From: Vibrio maritimus
Lineage (GTDB): Bacteria; Pseudomonadota; Gammaproteobacteria; Enterobacterales; Vibrionaceae
Assembly: GCA_003263775.1 (NCBI GenBank)
Contig: JYJJ01000003.1
Coordinates: forward strand, 37,204-101,203
DNA: 64,000 bases
Direction of reading: 5' to 3'
Below the pieces are notes generated by a model. It searched no databases and was not told the DNA's origin. It saw only the letters and a program-made list of their open reading frames with translations. Shown here piece by piece: positions 8,181 to 16,061 of this stretch. The first letter of the stretch is position 1. Every line of letters begins with the position of its first letter. Position numbers and translations under genes: made by a program.

Positions 8181-8660
8181 ATGGAACGAGAAATTACAAT
8201 ACAAGGAACCCAAGCCATCTATCACGCCTTCACGCTTGACCCAACGGAGCGTAAAGTGGATTTCAGCAAGCACCTAGACCTAATCTCATCAACTATGGGT
8301 GACTTAGTTGTGGCTAATGAGCCCCGCTTTATTGGTATAGAAGGACAGTCTGGTGCAGGAAAGTCAGGACTAGCTAAAGTGTTAAAAGAGGACGGTGTTA
8401 ATGTCGTCATCATTGATGTATGTGCACTAAGTGATAAGAGTCCGAATCCGACGGATATATCTAGCTACTTTGGTGATAAAACCGCGACGATTGTTATCGA
8501 TGAGCTAGGCTTTGCAGATCGTGACTGTTATGAACTAATCAATGAACACCTTGACCAAGGTGGAACTATTGTCGCCTTAGTTCAGTCGAGGATGGATGTG
8601 GATTTGGAGGCTGCTAAAACGTGGTTATCAATGGACAGAAACGGCATTAGAGCCATGTAG
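8181..8660 (+). CDS. Small P-loop NTPase, 159 aa
   Basis: Walker A GQSGAGKSG near residues 54-62 and a Walker B-like TIVIDEL near residues 107-113 mark a nucleotide-binding P-loop fold. At 159 aa it is short; there is no AAA sensor region or second domain. Start lies 5 bp after TAGGAAAAATTA; stop TAG opens the next junction. The following gene (8750) is separated by a hairpin. The activity is likely ATP or GTP binding and hydrolysis; the cellular role is unknown. Confidence 0.62.
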   Translation: MEREITIQGTQAIYHAFTLDPTERKVDFSKHLDLISSTMGDLVVANEPRFIGIEGQSGAGKSGLAKVLKEDGVNVVIIDVCALSDKSPNPTDISSYFGDKTATIVIDELGFADRDCYELINEHLDQGGTIVALVQSRMDVDLEAAKTWLSMDRNGIRAM

Positions 8661-8674
8661 GAAACTGGTTTTTT

Positions 8675-8725
8675 CTGGAAAACGTGTCTTAAGCTTTGCT
8701 GCATAAGGCTTTCCAGTTTTTTTTT
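8675..8725 (+). terminator. CTGGAAA/TTTCCAG hairpin with T9, copy 2
   Basis: CTGGAAA (8675-8681) pairs with TTTCCAG (8710-8716), followed by nine T (8717-8725). It has the form of an intrinsic terminator or attenuator between the P-loop gene and the next gene; it is related to copies at 5115 and 9351. Confidence 0.6.
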
Positions 8726-8749
8726 AGAATCACACATAAAGGGCAATAC

Positions 8750-9322
8750 GTGACAGGTAAAGTTAACTTCAGAACCACCATTAAATCAGATCTTGGAGAT
8801 ACACTTTTTCCCGGTGAGGATTTCTATTCTCGTGAACTAAATAGTTTGGTTGGTGAGGTTGTAGAGGATTGCATTCGCTTAGATAAACCATTATCTCTTA
8901 CAGGAATAGGTGAAACATTAGGTGTAATGACGCCACAGTTCCTTCTCGACAGCATCTGGGATGAGAGAGACAAAGAGCGTTGGCAGAACGAACTCAAACC
9001 AAAGCTTATCTCTGCCTTCGAAGAGTTTTTCATCAACGGTGGCTTCGAGGATCGCAGTGCAGAGATATCGAACTTACTCACAAGCCTCAATGAGTTGGGT
9101 ATAGAAATCACTAGGATTGAAAAACTTAAGGCATCGTTACTCTTGGGAGATTGGCGTAATAAGTTGGTTTGTTGGGCTGAAATGGGTAGACCTGAAGGGG
9201 TGATATTTACTCGCAAAAAAGGCACGCCATTGGAAGCGGTAGTAATGCTTTTACAGCAATACCAATTCCCACAGAACGCCATCGACAGGTTTATGCAGGG
9301 TGGCCTAAGAAGCCAAAACTAA
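8750..9322 (+). CDS. Hypothetical protein, 190 aa (GTG start)
   Basis: A TTG start at 8696 would lie inside the hairpin; I prefer GTG 8750, because the segment before it (AAAGGGCAATAC) parallels AAAGGGTAGTTCGT before the starts at 9430 and 10647. The protein is soluble, with a helical middle (QNELKPKLISAFEEFF) and no recognised family. It follows the P-loop NTPase and may be its partner. Confidence 0.48.
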   Translation: MTGKVNFRTTIKSDLGDTLFPGEDFYSRELNSLVGEVVEDCIRLDKPLSLTGIGETLGVMTPQFLLDSIWDERDKERWQNELKPKLISAFEEFFINGGFEDRSAEISNLLTSLNELGIEITRIEKLKASLLLGDWRNKLVCWAEMGRPEGVIFTRKKGTPLEAVVMLLQQYQFPQNAIDRFMQGGLRSQN

Positions 9323-9350
9323 CTAAATCGTAAAGTAGGAAACTGGTTTT

Positions 9351-9403
9351 TCTGGAAAACGTTAATAAGCCAAGTTTCATCAGGCTTTCAAGACTTTTCC
9401 AGA
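9351..9403 (+). repeat. TCTGGAAAA/TTTTCCAGA hairpin, copy 3
   Basis: Nine-bp perfect inverted repeat, arms 9351-9359 and 9395-9403, between 8750-9322 and the next gene. It is preceded by TAGGAAACTGG exactly as in copy 2, so whole leader modules appear to have been copied. Confidence 0.58.
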
Positions 9404-9429
9404 CTCACAAGTAAAGGGTAGTTCGTCTC

Positions 9430-9753
9430 ATGTTTGGAAAGAAAGATAGAAAGCTGATCATTAGTGACTCTGACATTGAAGCAGCATTAGCGCACTTAAA
9501 CTCGCTACCTCAGACTATCACTAAATCGATGCCAAACCCTTGGGCTAAACAACAGTTCATTGATTGGCTGAAAAAGTCCATTCCACAAAAAATCGAGTAT
9601 GCAATTTCTTTCGATGTAGCTACTGGTATTTACGGTCATATTGTCCCTGTATCGTATGGTTACAGATCAATGCCAGATGATGGACGCTACTTAGTCATAC
9701 TATCAATACGGTCAGTAAAAACTGATTTTGATAGGTTGAACGAGCTTAACTAG
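9430..9753 (+). CDS. Hypothetical protein, 107 aa
   Basis: Start ATG after AAAGGGTAGTTCGTCTC. Charged N-terminus (MFGKKDRK), then a soluble alpha/beta protein with a Tyr/Gly-rich middle (YGHIVPVSYGYRS). Not recognised. TAGGATAGGAAAATAGGAG follows the stop. Confidence 0.45.
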   Translation: MFGKKDRKLIISDSDIEAALAHLNSLPQTITKSMPNPWAKQQFIDWLKKSIPQKIEYAISFDVATGIYGHIVPVSYGYRSMPDDGRYLVILSIRSVKTDFDRLNELN

Positions 9754-9810
9754 GATAGGAAAATAGGAGAAATCGAAATTGGCGCGACCACCAGCAATTA
9801 GGAGAAATAG

Positions 9811-10017
9811 ATGCTTAAACAGATTATTGAACCAACAGAGATAAGTAAAAAGGAATTCATTGCTCTCGCTCAAAAGGATGGCGGAGGGAGCAATGCCAGC
9901 ACCATTGTAATCACAAATGAAGAATATGCATCTCTGAGTGAGGGTAAGATCATTGCAATTGATGATGGTGAGTATACAACCTATCTGAAGCTCGAAAATC
10001 AGGCCGAGTCAAACTAG
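9811..10017 (+). CDS. Hypothetical protein, 68 aa
   Basis: ATG 5 bp after TAGGAGAAA. Small acidic soluble protein with a Gly run (KDGGGSN). Stop TAG continues into TAGGAATAATG, a variant junction. No family recognised. Confidence 0.42.
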   Translation: MLKQIIEPTEISKKEFIALAQKDGGGSNASTIVITNEEYASLSEGKIIAIDDGEYTTYLKLENQAESN

Positions 10018-10022
10018 GAATA

Positions 10023-10184
10023 ATGAAAAACAACTAGCGGGATTACTTTTTTGGGATTGGTCTTTTCATGGGGTGCGTTCCCATTTTTATTGCGAGTTTG
10101 CTTGTAAAGAAAAACCTCTTCATTGAAGCAATAGATCGCATGGATAGCTTTTGGAAAGAGCTGGAAAACCAATCTCAGTCGTAA
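10023..10184 (+). pseudogene. Small membrane ORF with in-frame amber at codon 5
   Basis: ATG-AAA-AAC-AAC-TAG, then 48 further open codons with one hydrophobic helix (FFGIGLFMGCVPIFIASLLV) and a charged tail, ending just before TAGGAAAA. The position of the ATG (after TAGGAATA) and the ordered tail suggest a real 53-residue membrane protein interrupted by a nonsense codon; an internal ATG would give 38 residues. Confidence 0.38.
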
Positions 10185-10195
10185 TAGGAAAAATC

Positions 10196-10393
10196 ATGGA
10201 AAAAGCGGAAGTATTAGACAACTTAAAATCTATCACTGATATTCAGATATCGAAAGAAAAGCTGTTCGCACCTATTGACTATTTAGACGTGGAGGCTGGT
10301 GATGAAGTTGCATTGTTACACGGTCAGTTTACAGCAGATCAACTAGAGTCAATTGCTCGCTGGATGCGCTCTAGTGATAACAAGACTGATTAG
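10196..10393 (+). CDS. Hypothetical protein, 65 aa
   Basis: Start at 10196, five bases after TAGGAAAA; the longer in-frame alternative from 10151 lacks a ribosome site and overlaps the previous frame. Acidic, soluble, with a likely C-terminal helix (TADQLESIARWMRS). Its TAG stop forms the next TAGGAAA. Confidence 0.45.
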   Translation: MEKAEVLDNLKSITDIQISKEKLFAPIDYLDVEAGDEVALLHGQFTADQLESIARWMRSSDNKTD

Positions 10394-10402
10394 GAAAATG
10401 AA

Positions 10403-10627
10403 ATGGAAAGCAAAGGTAAGAGACTTGAAAAGCGGCACAGAGACCCCACACAATTGTTTGTGTGTTGGATTACAGCTCAAGCATTTTATGCCATATATTT
10501 CTTCAGTTCAGACATAGGGGTGGATGCTAATTTTCTAGAACTGTGTGCAAGTGCATTTGTTGGTATGTCAGTAACAACTGTCTTGTCTTTTACAGTGTTT
10601 TTCCTCTACAAAGCCTCAAGAACCTAA
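10403..10627 (+). CDS. Small membrane protein, 74 aa
   Basis: ATG 5 bp after TAGGAAAATGAA. A basic N-terminus (KGKRLEKRHRD) precedes two hydrophobic helices (residues 19-35 and 48-68). No family recognised. AAAGGGTAGTTCGTGT follows, as in other array leaders. Confidence 0.48.
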   Translation: MESKGKRLEKRHRDPTQLFVCWITAQAFYAIYFFSSDIGVDANFLELCASAFVGMSVTTVLSFTVFFLYKASRT

Positions 10628-10646
10628 AGTAAAGGGTAGTTCGTGT

Positions 10647-10823
10647 ATGGATAGCCAATTATTGCGTTTGATTGTTAGCATCGTAGGCTCATTCTTTGGA
10701 CTTGCAGTGATAGTTATCGATGCTAATTTACCATCGCAAATCGCTGGTGGATTTGCTGTCTTTTGTGGTGGTTGGGGTTGCTGTTATCACAGTGGTCGCT
10801 GGCTGAAGTTTATTAAAACCTAA
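10647..10823 (+). CDS. Small membrane protein, 58 aa
   Basis: ATG just after AAAGGGTAGTTCGTGT. Two hydrophobic segments (LLRLIVSIVGSFFGLAVIVI and IAGGFAVFCGGWGCC) joined by a short turn, then a basic end. Not recognised; support is the leader shared with 9430 and the membrane pattern. Confidence 0.42.
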   Translation: MDSQLLRLIVSIVGSFFGLAVIVIDANLPSQIAGGFAVFCGGWGCCYHSGRWLKFIKT

Positions 10824-10953
10824 CATTGGAAACGGTTCACTAACTGAAAACACCATACAAATGCCACTCTCAAGCAGCTATGTCGTAGTATCGACCGATG
10901 ACTAGACTGGTTGGCGCGGCCACTCTCTCATTAAGTTGAACTAGGAACGACAT

Positions 10954-11478
10954 ATGGTGCAAGAATCTCAATACTCTATTAATGAAAGAGAAAGGAAGAT
11001 AGCCAAGGAGCGAGCGACGGCACGACGCTTTATGTCGAAGCAAATGAGTTTCTACAACTCCCGTACAGCGCTTCAAATTGAACTTGTTGAGACAGAAAAG
11101 TACATTCCGACACTGCAATTTCAACATGCAATGCTCATTGGAGGTGAAGGTGATTGGAACAGGGCAATTCGCAGTAATTTAAACGCTCATGATGAGTTGG
11201 TTCAACTGATCCAGCTTTTGACAAGAAAGAGACGCTCAGACGAACTGGCTTGTCGTTTTCATGGTTCGAATAACAATAAGAGCCTGACAGTAAAAAGGCT
11301 ACCAAATGGCAAGATTGAAATTATTAGTGGTCAAGGCAAGGATAACTATCGAAAGACCTCATTGGAGCCTTGGGCAGTTCCTCACGTATTGTCCCTTGCG
11401 TACAAAGCATATGCGACTCGATATAATATTGAAGTTATTGAAGCAGTATCTATCTTAAACGTATCACCAGCAGATTAA
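10954..11478 (+). CDS. Hypothetical protein, 174 aa
   Basis: Start after CTAGGAACGACAT. Strongly charged helical N-terminal half (SINERERKIAKERATARR) followed by a mixed domain with a C-terminal Tyr-rich helix. It could bind nucleic acid, but no motif supports this. It is the last gene of the left array; a 0.4-kb non-coding stretch and the partition operon follow. Confidence 0.5.
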   Translation: MVQESQYSINERERKIAKERATARRFMSKQMSFYNSRTALQIELVETEKYIPTLQFQHAMLIGGEGDWNRAIRSNLNAHDELVQLIQLLTRKRRSDELACRFHGSNNNKSLTVKRLPNGKIEIISGQGKDNYRKTSLEPWAVPHVLSLAYKAYATRYNIEVIEAVSILNVSPAD

Positions 11479-12003
11479 GCGTGACTGATTTGGAACGAAA
11501 CAAAATGCCATAACCGATTAAAAACAAACTCTACTATGCGTCACTTAAATTACACTCCTGGCCCACCACAGGCAGACAAGCTAAACATCTTCTCCCATTC
11601 CTATCTGACTTTTAAACACGATTGTCACTAGTCGAAGAGAATCCGCGAGACAAGCGATTTGGATGTACTCACTTACAGAAACCAATATGTAGTGCTGTAT
11701 TTCTATACAAAGCATTAGGTTAAAATGCGCGGAACAAGCAAATGGGTGACTAAATGGAAAATATGCAAGCCCTATGTAAAAGTGAAGGTCATACAGCAAA
11801 ATGCAAGTCTATTGCAAAAAAGCTATATATGGCATAAAATGCTTAAATCAAACGGAAACGGGATGACCTAAAACGATGAACAACCTAGACCAAAACAAGC
11901 AATTCTTGCCGACCAAGGTAAATCAGCCTCTTCTCTTCGAAGTTCAGAGAACATTAAGATAAAAGACCTTCCTCTCAAAGCTCCTTCTTTTACCAGTGCT
12001 GAT
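11479..12003 (+). other. Non-coding region upstream of parA
   Basis: 525 bp with no convincing gene; it holds the candidate parA promoter at 11812-11840. From about 11880 the parA frame is open in phase without an ATG, so the true parA start may be non-ATG or masked by a sequence error. Confidence 0.5.
11812..11840 (+). promoter_or_regulatory. Candidate sigma-70 promoter for parAB
   Basis: TTGCAA at 11812-11817 and TAAAAT at 11835-11840 with 17-bp spacing, about 160 bp before the parA frame. A second TGCAA box (ATGCAAGTC) lies just upstream and could be a regulator site. Confidence 0.5.
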
Positions 12004-13086
12004 TTGATTGAATCATTGGGCATGACTCAAGCAGTATTCAAACCTCGCCTAGAGGCAATAGAAAAACGTCTAGGATATAAGTTTCCTCGCAAGGGGAACA
12101 ACGCGCTTAACTTATCAAGAGATGATGCAATTATTATTGTTGAACAGTTAGGCAAGAAGAGCATCAAAGAGTATCGAGAAGATTACCCCGAGTGGGAACC
12201 CGCGGTGTTTGCGGTTCATGACGCTAAAGGTGGAATAGGCAAGTCTACACTCGCCGCTACACTATCGACAGAATCCTCGTTTGATATCAAGAATCGCCCA
12301 AGTACACTATTACTTGATTTAGACCCACAAGGTTCTCAACGTCACCAGTTTGCTCCTGAGTATAAAAGTGACAAAACAGTCGGCCAGCTAATAATTGCAA
12401 ATATCGACCTCACTAGAGAGGAGAGGTTAAAGCCAGAAAAGCAAACCGAGTTTAGGGAGTACCTTCTTGGCATAATTACAGACACCCATGCTGAAGGTGT
12501 ATCGCTATTGCCATCGTTTGCACTCGATAAGACGTTGAATGTATATCTTGGCGCTAAACTGGGCAGCGGAGTACCAAAGGATCAGGTTGTATCTTGCATC
12601 AAAGATATCGTCATTTCTCCTTTGAAGCATGATTACGATTTGTTCTTTATTGATTGCAATCCATCTGTGGATGTGACTTTGTACTGCGTCTACAACGCTT
12701 GTAATCATCTAATTATTCCAGTTACTGCAAGAACACAGGATACAAATGCTTATTGCGAGTATTTCGAAGTGGCCAACATCATTCTCAACAGTATGGTGAC
12801 TGCGGATTTCAAGGGGTTCAAATCCGTCAAAACGGTAATTAACAAGAACGTCAAATTGAACAAGGAAATCTACAAGCGAAGCTTGGCCATTGCCAGCGCA
12901 ACAGACTGCTACTCAACGGTGATTTATGAGTCAAAAGCTTATGAGGACGCGGCAGCCAATAACTTACCTTTGCAGTTAATGGATCACACATCGCGAAATA
13001 GTAAGGCAGCTTTGACTGAGGCGAAATCTCTCTATTTTGAGGTAATGTTAAAAGCATTTTCTGACTTGTGGTCAGAAGTGGAGTAA
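12004..13086 (+). CDS. parA: ParA-type partition ATPase with N-terminal HTH (P1/SopA class)
   Basis: Partition ATPase of class Ia. An N-terminal DNA-binding region (ADLIESLGMTQAVFKPRLEAI) is followed by a deviant Walker A (HDAKGGIGKSTL, near residue 78), motif A' (LLLDLDPQGS, near residue 105) and a Walker B-like LFFIDCNPS. ParA moves plasmid copies on the nucleoid with ParB-parS, and in this class also represses its own operon. The start is uncertain: 12004 is TTG, 12022 is the first in-frame ATG, and the frame is open back to about 11874 with plausible residues (ILADQGKSASSLRS...), so the protein may be about 40 residues longer. parB follows by 5 bp. Confidence 0.88.
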   Translation: MIESLGMTQAVFKPRLEAIEKRLGYKFPRKGNNALNLSRDDAIIIVEQLGKKSIKEYREDYPEWEPAVFAVHDAKGGIGKSTLAATLSTESSFDIKNRPSTLLLDLDPQGSQRHQFAPEYKSDKTVGQLIIANIDLTREERLKPEKQTEFREYLLGIITDTHAEGVSLLPSFALDKTLNVYLGAKLGSGVPKDQVVSCIKDIVISPLKHDYDLFFIDCNPSVDVTLYCVYNACNHLIIPVTARTQDTNAYCEYFEVANIILNSMVTADFKGFKSVKTVINKNVKLNKEIYKRSLAIASATDCYSTVIYESKAYEDAAANNLPLQLMDHTSRNSKAALTEAKSLYFEVMLKAFSDLWSEVE

Positions 13087-13091
13087 TCGGT

Positions 13092-14315
13092 ATGAATGAA
13101 CATCTAGATAACCTATTTGGTAGTACAGTCAAAGAAACGACGAAAGAAAACGGCATTACTCAGGAACAGGACAAGCTAAACAAACAAGCTGAGGTTTGGT
13201 ATTCCAAGCAGGAAGGTCTCTTCAATAACGTCAAAAACAAACTTTCAAAAATGCCAGAAGGTACGACTCTCCAAGAAGCTTACAAACGAATGGGAATCGA
13301 AATTGATAGCACGTCCTACACGATGAAAGGCGGACGTGTTATCGATTGTGACGTTTATGAGTTTAAAGGGCGAGAAGCCATTGAAGCGGCTACTGCTGTA
13401 CATCCCCATAATGGTCGGGACCAATCTGACCTGACTGAGCTTGGTTTAAGTGACGTCATCGATTCTATCAAAGACAACGGCGGTAATTTCTTGCCAGCTA
13501 TAGGTTGCTGGGATGATGCGAAAGAGATGATCTTTGCATTAGATGGTTCTCGCCGTAGGATGTGCTGCATACTCACTGACGGTCTTTACAGGATTCACGT
13601 AGCTCGACAACCCATCTCTATGGGTGATGCAAAAGTCATCGCTCGTATGCTGCGCTTGAGTAAGCAGTTATCCTATCGAGAACAGGGCGCGGAATATGAA
13701 CAAGCGCTTGCTGAAAGTGACGATATGAATGATGTAGCTGACCTAGCTAATCAATACGGCGAGTCAGAGGTGACAGTTCGAGATAAGCTTAATGCACATA
13801 GACTGCCTTTCTCACTGTTAGAACATATCCCTGCCTATAATTCGATGTCGTCGGTTGCTTACAAGAAAATCCATTCGGTGTATACGAAGATTCAGGGGGC
13901 TGCGGCTGAGAACTGTGCTCACCTTAAAGCACGTCCAAGGGACAAAGCACGCTATAGCGCTTACTTGAATGCGATCGAAGCTGAAACAGATAAGTTACTT
14001 TCGGCAACAACGCGAGCGTTTGCAGATGCTGTCAAGGAAGCTCCAATCAGTAGCGACTTGACGGAAATGCATGCGGACTTGATTAGGTTATTAGAAAGTT
14101 GTGCAGTTTTGAAAGGTGACGTGAAGGGGAAAAGTGCGACAACTTCCAATACAGAACATCTAGTTCAGTATAAGAATCCAGATAGGCTGCTGACAAGGAA
14201 AGTGACAGGTAAAGGGAAAAAGCTCAAGCAGACTTACCAGTTTCTTAATCAACCAGCTGAAAAAATAGAGTTATTAGAGAAGTTTATTCAAGAACACTTT
14301 AAAGAAGGCTCTTAA
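13092..14315 (+). CDS. parB: ParB partition protein (P1/SopB class)
   Basis: 407 aa; ATG 13092 chosen, 5 bp after parA stop (GTG 13068 would overlap parA). A central ParB nuclease-like region (DGSRRRMCCILTDG) and a HTH stretch (LANQYGESEVTVRDKLNAHRLP) are as in P1/F-type ParB; the C-terminal part carries the dimer region. It binds parS and stimulates ParA. A 13-bp inverted repeat lies 16 bp after the stop, the place where P1 carries parS. Confidence 0.85.
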   Translation: MNEHLDNLFGSTVKETTKENGITQEQDKLNKQAEVWYSKQEGLFNNVKNKLSKMPEGTTLQEAYKRMGIEIDSTSYTMKGGRVIDCDVYEFKGREAIEAATAVHPHNGRDQSDLTELGLSDVIDSIKDNGGNFLPAIGCWDDAKEMIFALDGSRRRMCCILTDGLYRIHVARQPISMGDAKVIARMLRLSKQLSYREQGAEYEQALAESDDMNDVADLANQYGESEVTVRDKLNAHRLPFSLLEHIPAYNSMSSVAYKKIHSVYTKIQGAAAENCAHLKARPRDKARYSAYLNAIEAETDKLLSATTRAFADAVKEAPISSDLTEMHADLIRLLESCAVLKGDVKGKSATTSNTEHLVQYKNPDRLLTRKVTGKGKKLKQTYQFLNQPAEKIELLEKFIQEHFKEGS

Positions 14316-14330
14316 CTGAAATTATAGAGG

Positions 14331-14372
14331 GCAGAGAGCGATAGATAGTTTGGCGACTGTATCGCTCTCTGC
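14331..14372. promoter_or_regulatory. parS-like inverted repeat downstream of parB
   Basis: GCAGAGAGCGATA (14331-14343) and TATCGCTCTCTGC (14360-14372) form a perfect 13-bp inverted repeat with 16-nt centre. There is no T tract, which argues against a plain terminator; position right after parB matches the parS site of P1-type systems. Identity as parS is inferred. Confidence 0.5.
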
Positions 14373-14395
14373 GTTATCACCAAAGGAGTACTTAG

Positions 14396-14593
14396 ATGAC
14401 AAATGCGAGTGTAACTCAAGCGAATCAAGTTCGGCAACTACTAGCTAGAAGCCCGACGTCTGAATGGCACACAATTTGCCGAAAATATGGTCTTTACAGT
14501 CGGTACAATGCGAGAAACGCGGCTGGATACGCAAAACATAGTAAGTGTAAGTTAAGATGTGAGGTCGCACGACGGACTCCCGATTTCTACTAA
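14396..14593 (+). CDS. Hypothetical protein, 65 aa
   Basis: ATG after AAAGGAGTACTTAG. Small basic protein with a C-terminal Lys/Arg/Cys-rich part (AKHSKCKLRCEVARR), possibly nucleic-acid binding. Unrecognised. Flanked by the parS-like repeat and a terminator hairpin, so likely its own unit. Confidence 0.48.
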   Translation: MTNASVTQANQVRQLLARSPTSEWHTICRKYGLYSRYNARNAAGYAKHSKCKLRCEVARRTPDFY

Positions 14594-14608
14594 CTCACGC
14601 TTCACTAC

Positions 14609-14638
14609 CGAGAAATGCTGTCATACTGGCATTTCTCG
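14609..14638 (+). terminator. Terminator hairpin
   Basis: CGAGAAATGC (14609-14618) pairs with GCATTTCTCG (14629-14638), 10-bp stem, 15 bp after the stop of the 65-aa gene; moderately T-rich sequence follows. Confidence 0.6.
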
Positions 14639-14687
14639 TCATTTCGATTTATTGTAGTAAGTACATGCACAAGCACACTCACGAGAG

Positions 14688-14724
14688 CCAAAAGGTTTGT
14701 TACCCAAAACCTTTTGGTTTTTTT
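14688..14724 (+). terminator. Strong rho-independent terminator
   Basis: CCAAAAGGTTT (14688-14698) pairs with AAACCTTTTGG (14707-14717), followed by T7. It separates the partition region from the recombination block. Confidence 0.85.
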
Positions 14725-14823
14725 GTGCCTAGCGCAAAGAACTAGTAGGCGTGAAAGCTAGACTGAGATAGCTCAGAAATCGCCAAAAATACCCCGCTCG
14801 CAAGGCATAACAAGGAGATAAAA

Positions 14824-15998
14824 ATGAATCAATCTGACAGGTCTACCTATTCCAAGGTATCGAATCAACCAGTAGAAAGTCGTCGCTTAAACCATTTACG
14901 AAGTGTTGATGTGCAAACCAAATTGCATGTTGAGTTCGCGGAGAAGTATGGTTTTATGGACGATGAGGGCAATGCGGAACCAGAAAAAGCATTGGCCTAT
15001 CTAGATGGGACATTCTTCCGGGAATGGTTAGAAAAAGGACATAGGCTAACCAACTTTCAACGAATCCAAGTGGTTCAGTTTGCGTTGGAAACGGAGCTAA
15101 ACCCGTTCAACAACGAAATATATGGTGTTCGAACGCCATTTGGTGATCTTAAGGTGCTGGCAACAATTGATGGCTGGAACAAGATAGCTACGCATGAGGA
15201 AATAGTCGAGCGTACTTTCAAATACAGCGAAGACGAAGTCGATGCAGACCTTAATCATGGTAAGTACAAGGTACCGAAATGGATTGAGTGCACTATCGTG
15301 CACAAAACCAAAGGTACTAGCGTTGCAAGAGAATACTTCAAAGAAGTTTTTGATTCATCTGCTCACCACTTACCTAGCTGGACACGTCCTGCTCGAATGC
15401 TTAGTCATGTGCCTTCATTCAAGCGTTAAGACGCTTGCTTAGAGTCACGGGTTTGGGAGATAGCGATATCCTCTCAGATATGACAAGAGAGTATGAGCGT
15501 TTAATGGCACAGGCGGAAGTTGATCGAGCAGAAACTGCCAATGAAGGTAATTCCGACATTGGCAGAGAAGCAAAGTCAAAAGCTACGATGCCAGAACAAC
15601 CTCGAGCCCTGAACATCGACTTAGATTCAATAGTCATTGAAGAAGAGTCGAAGACATCTACACCTAGTGATGAAGCAGATACTGAACCGCTGCCACCGAA
15701 AGTGGCAAAGGTCGTTGCTCAAGCGAGTGCAGAGGGCTGTGACGACGGTTTGATTGAAGAACGCGAAGCCATTGAGGAGGAAACTTCCGAGTCTGATAGT
15801 ACTCAGGATGAATCCGATGCAGAGGTAGAGCCAATCGATGATGTCTATATCAATCGTACAATTCTTCAAATGTTCAAACCTATGTTCGAGCAAGTTAAAA
15901 AGGGTCAGCTTAGCAAGAAGGCGTTGAACGCGAGGCGAGTGATGATCAAAGACCAACTAGCTTTACAGTGGTTCGATCAAAACATAGCTGAGCTTTAA
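14824..15998 (+). pseudogene. bet: Bet/RecT-family single-strand annealing recombinase (frameshifted)
   Basis: The first frame (14824-15429) has the RecT/Bet core: helical N-terminus, TNFQRIQVVQFALETELNP, then FGDLKVLATIDGWNKIA and a SWTRPARMLSH box. It then runs out of frame at 15411; adding one G (GTGCC to GTGGCC) gives the expected HVAFIQALRRLLRVTGLGD end of the domain and continues through 15998 as an acidic linker and C-terminal tail, 391 aa in total. Bet anneals single strands and promotes recombination with the YqaJ exonuclease 0.7 kb downstream. The leader has a weakened GNRA-type hairpin and AAGGAGATAAAA. Either a recent mutation or a sequencing error. Confidence 0.82.
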
Positions 15999-16005
15999 CC
16001 TTACG

Positions 16006-16026
16006 GCGGTAGCGATTCGCTGCCGC
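16006..16026 (+). terminator. Intergenic hairpin after bet
   Basis: GCGGTAGCG (16006-16014) pairs with CGCTGCCGC (16018-16026), one G-U, 3-nt loop, ahead of the next ribosome site. No T tract; probably an RNA-processing or attenuating hairpin. Confidence 0.5.
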
Positions 16027-16061
16027 ATAGCCCGCAAGCATATTCAATGGAGAAAAATCAA

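Noticed and set aside
11581..11799. Minus-strand 72-aa ORF upstream of parA
   Set aside because: No ribosome site, odd composition, and it overlaps the likely promoter region.
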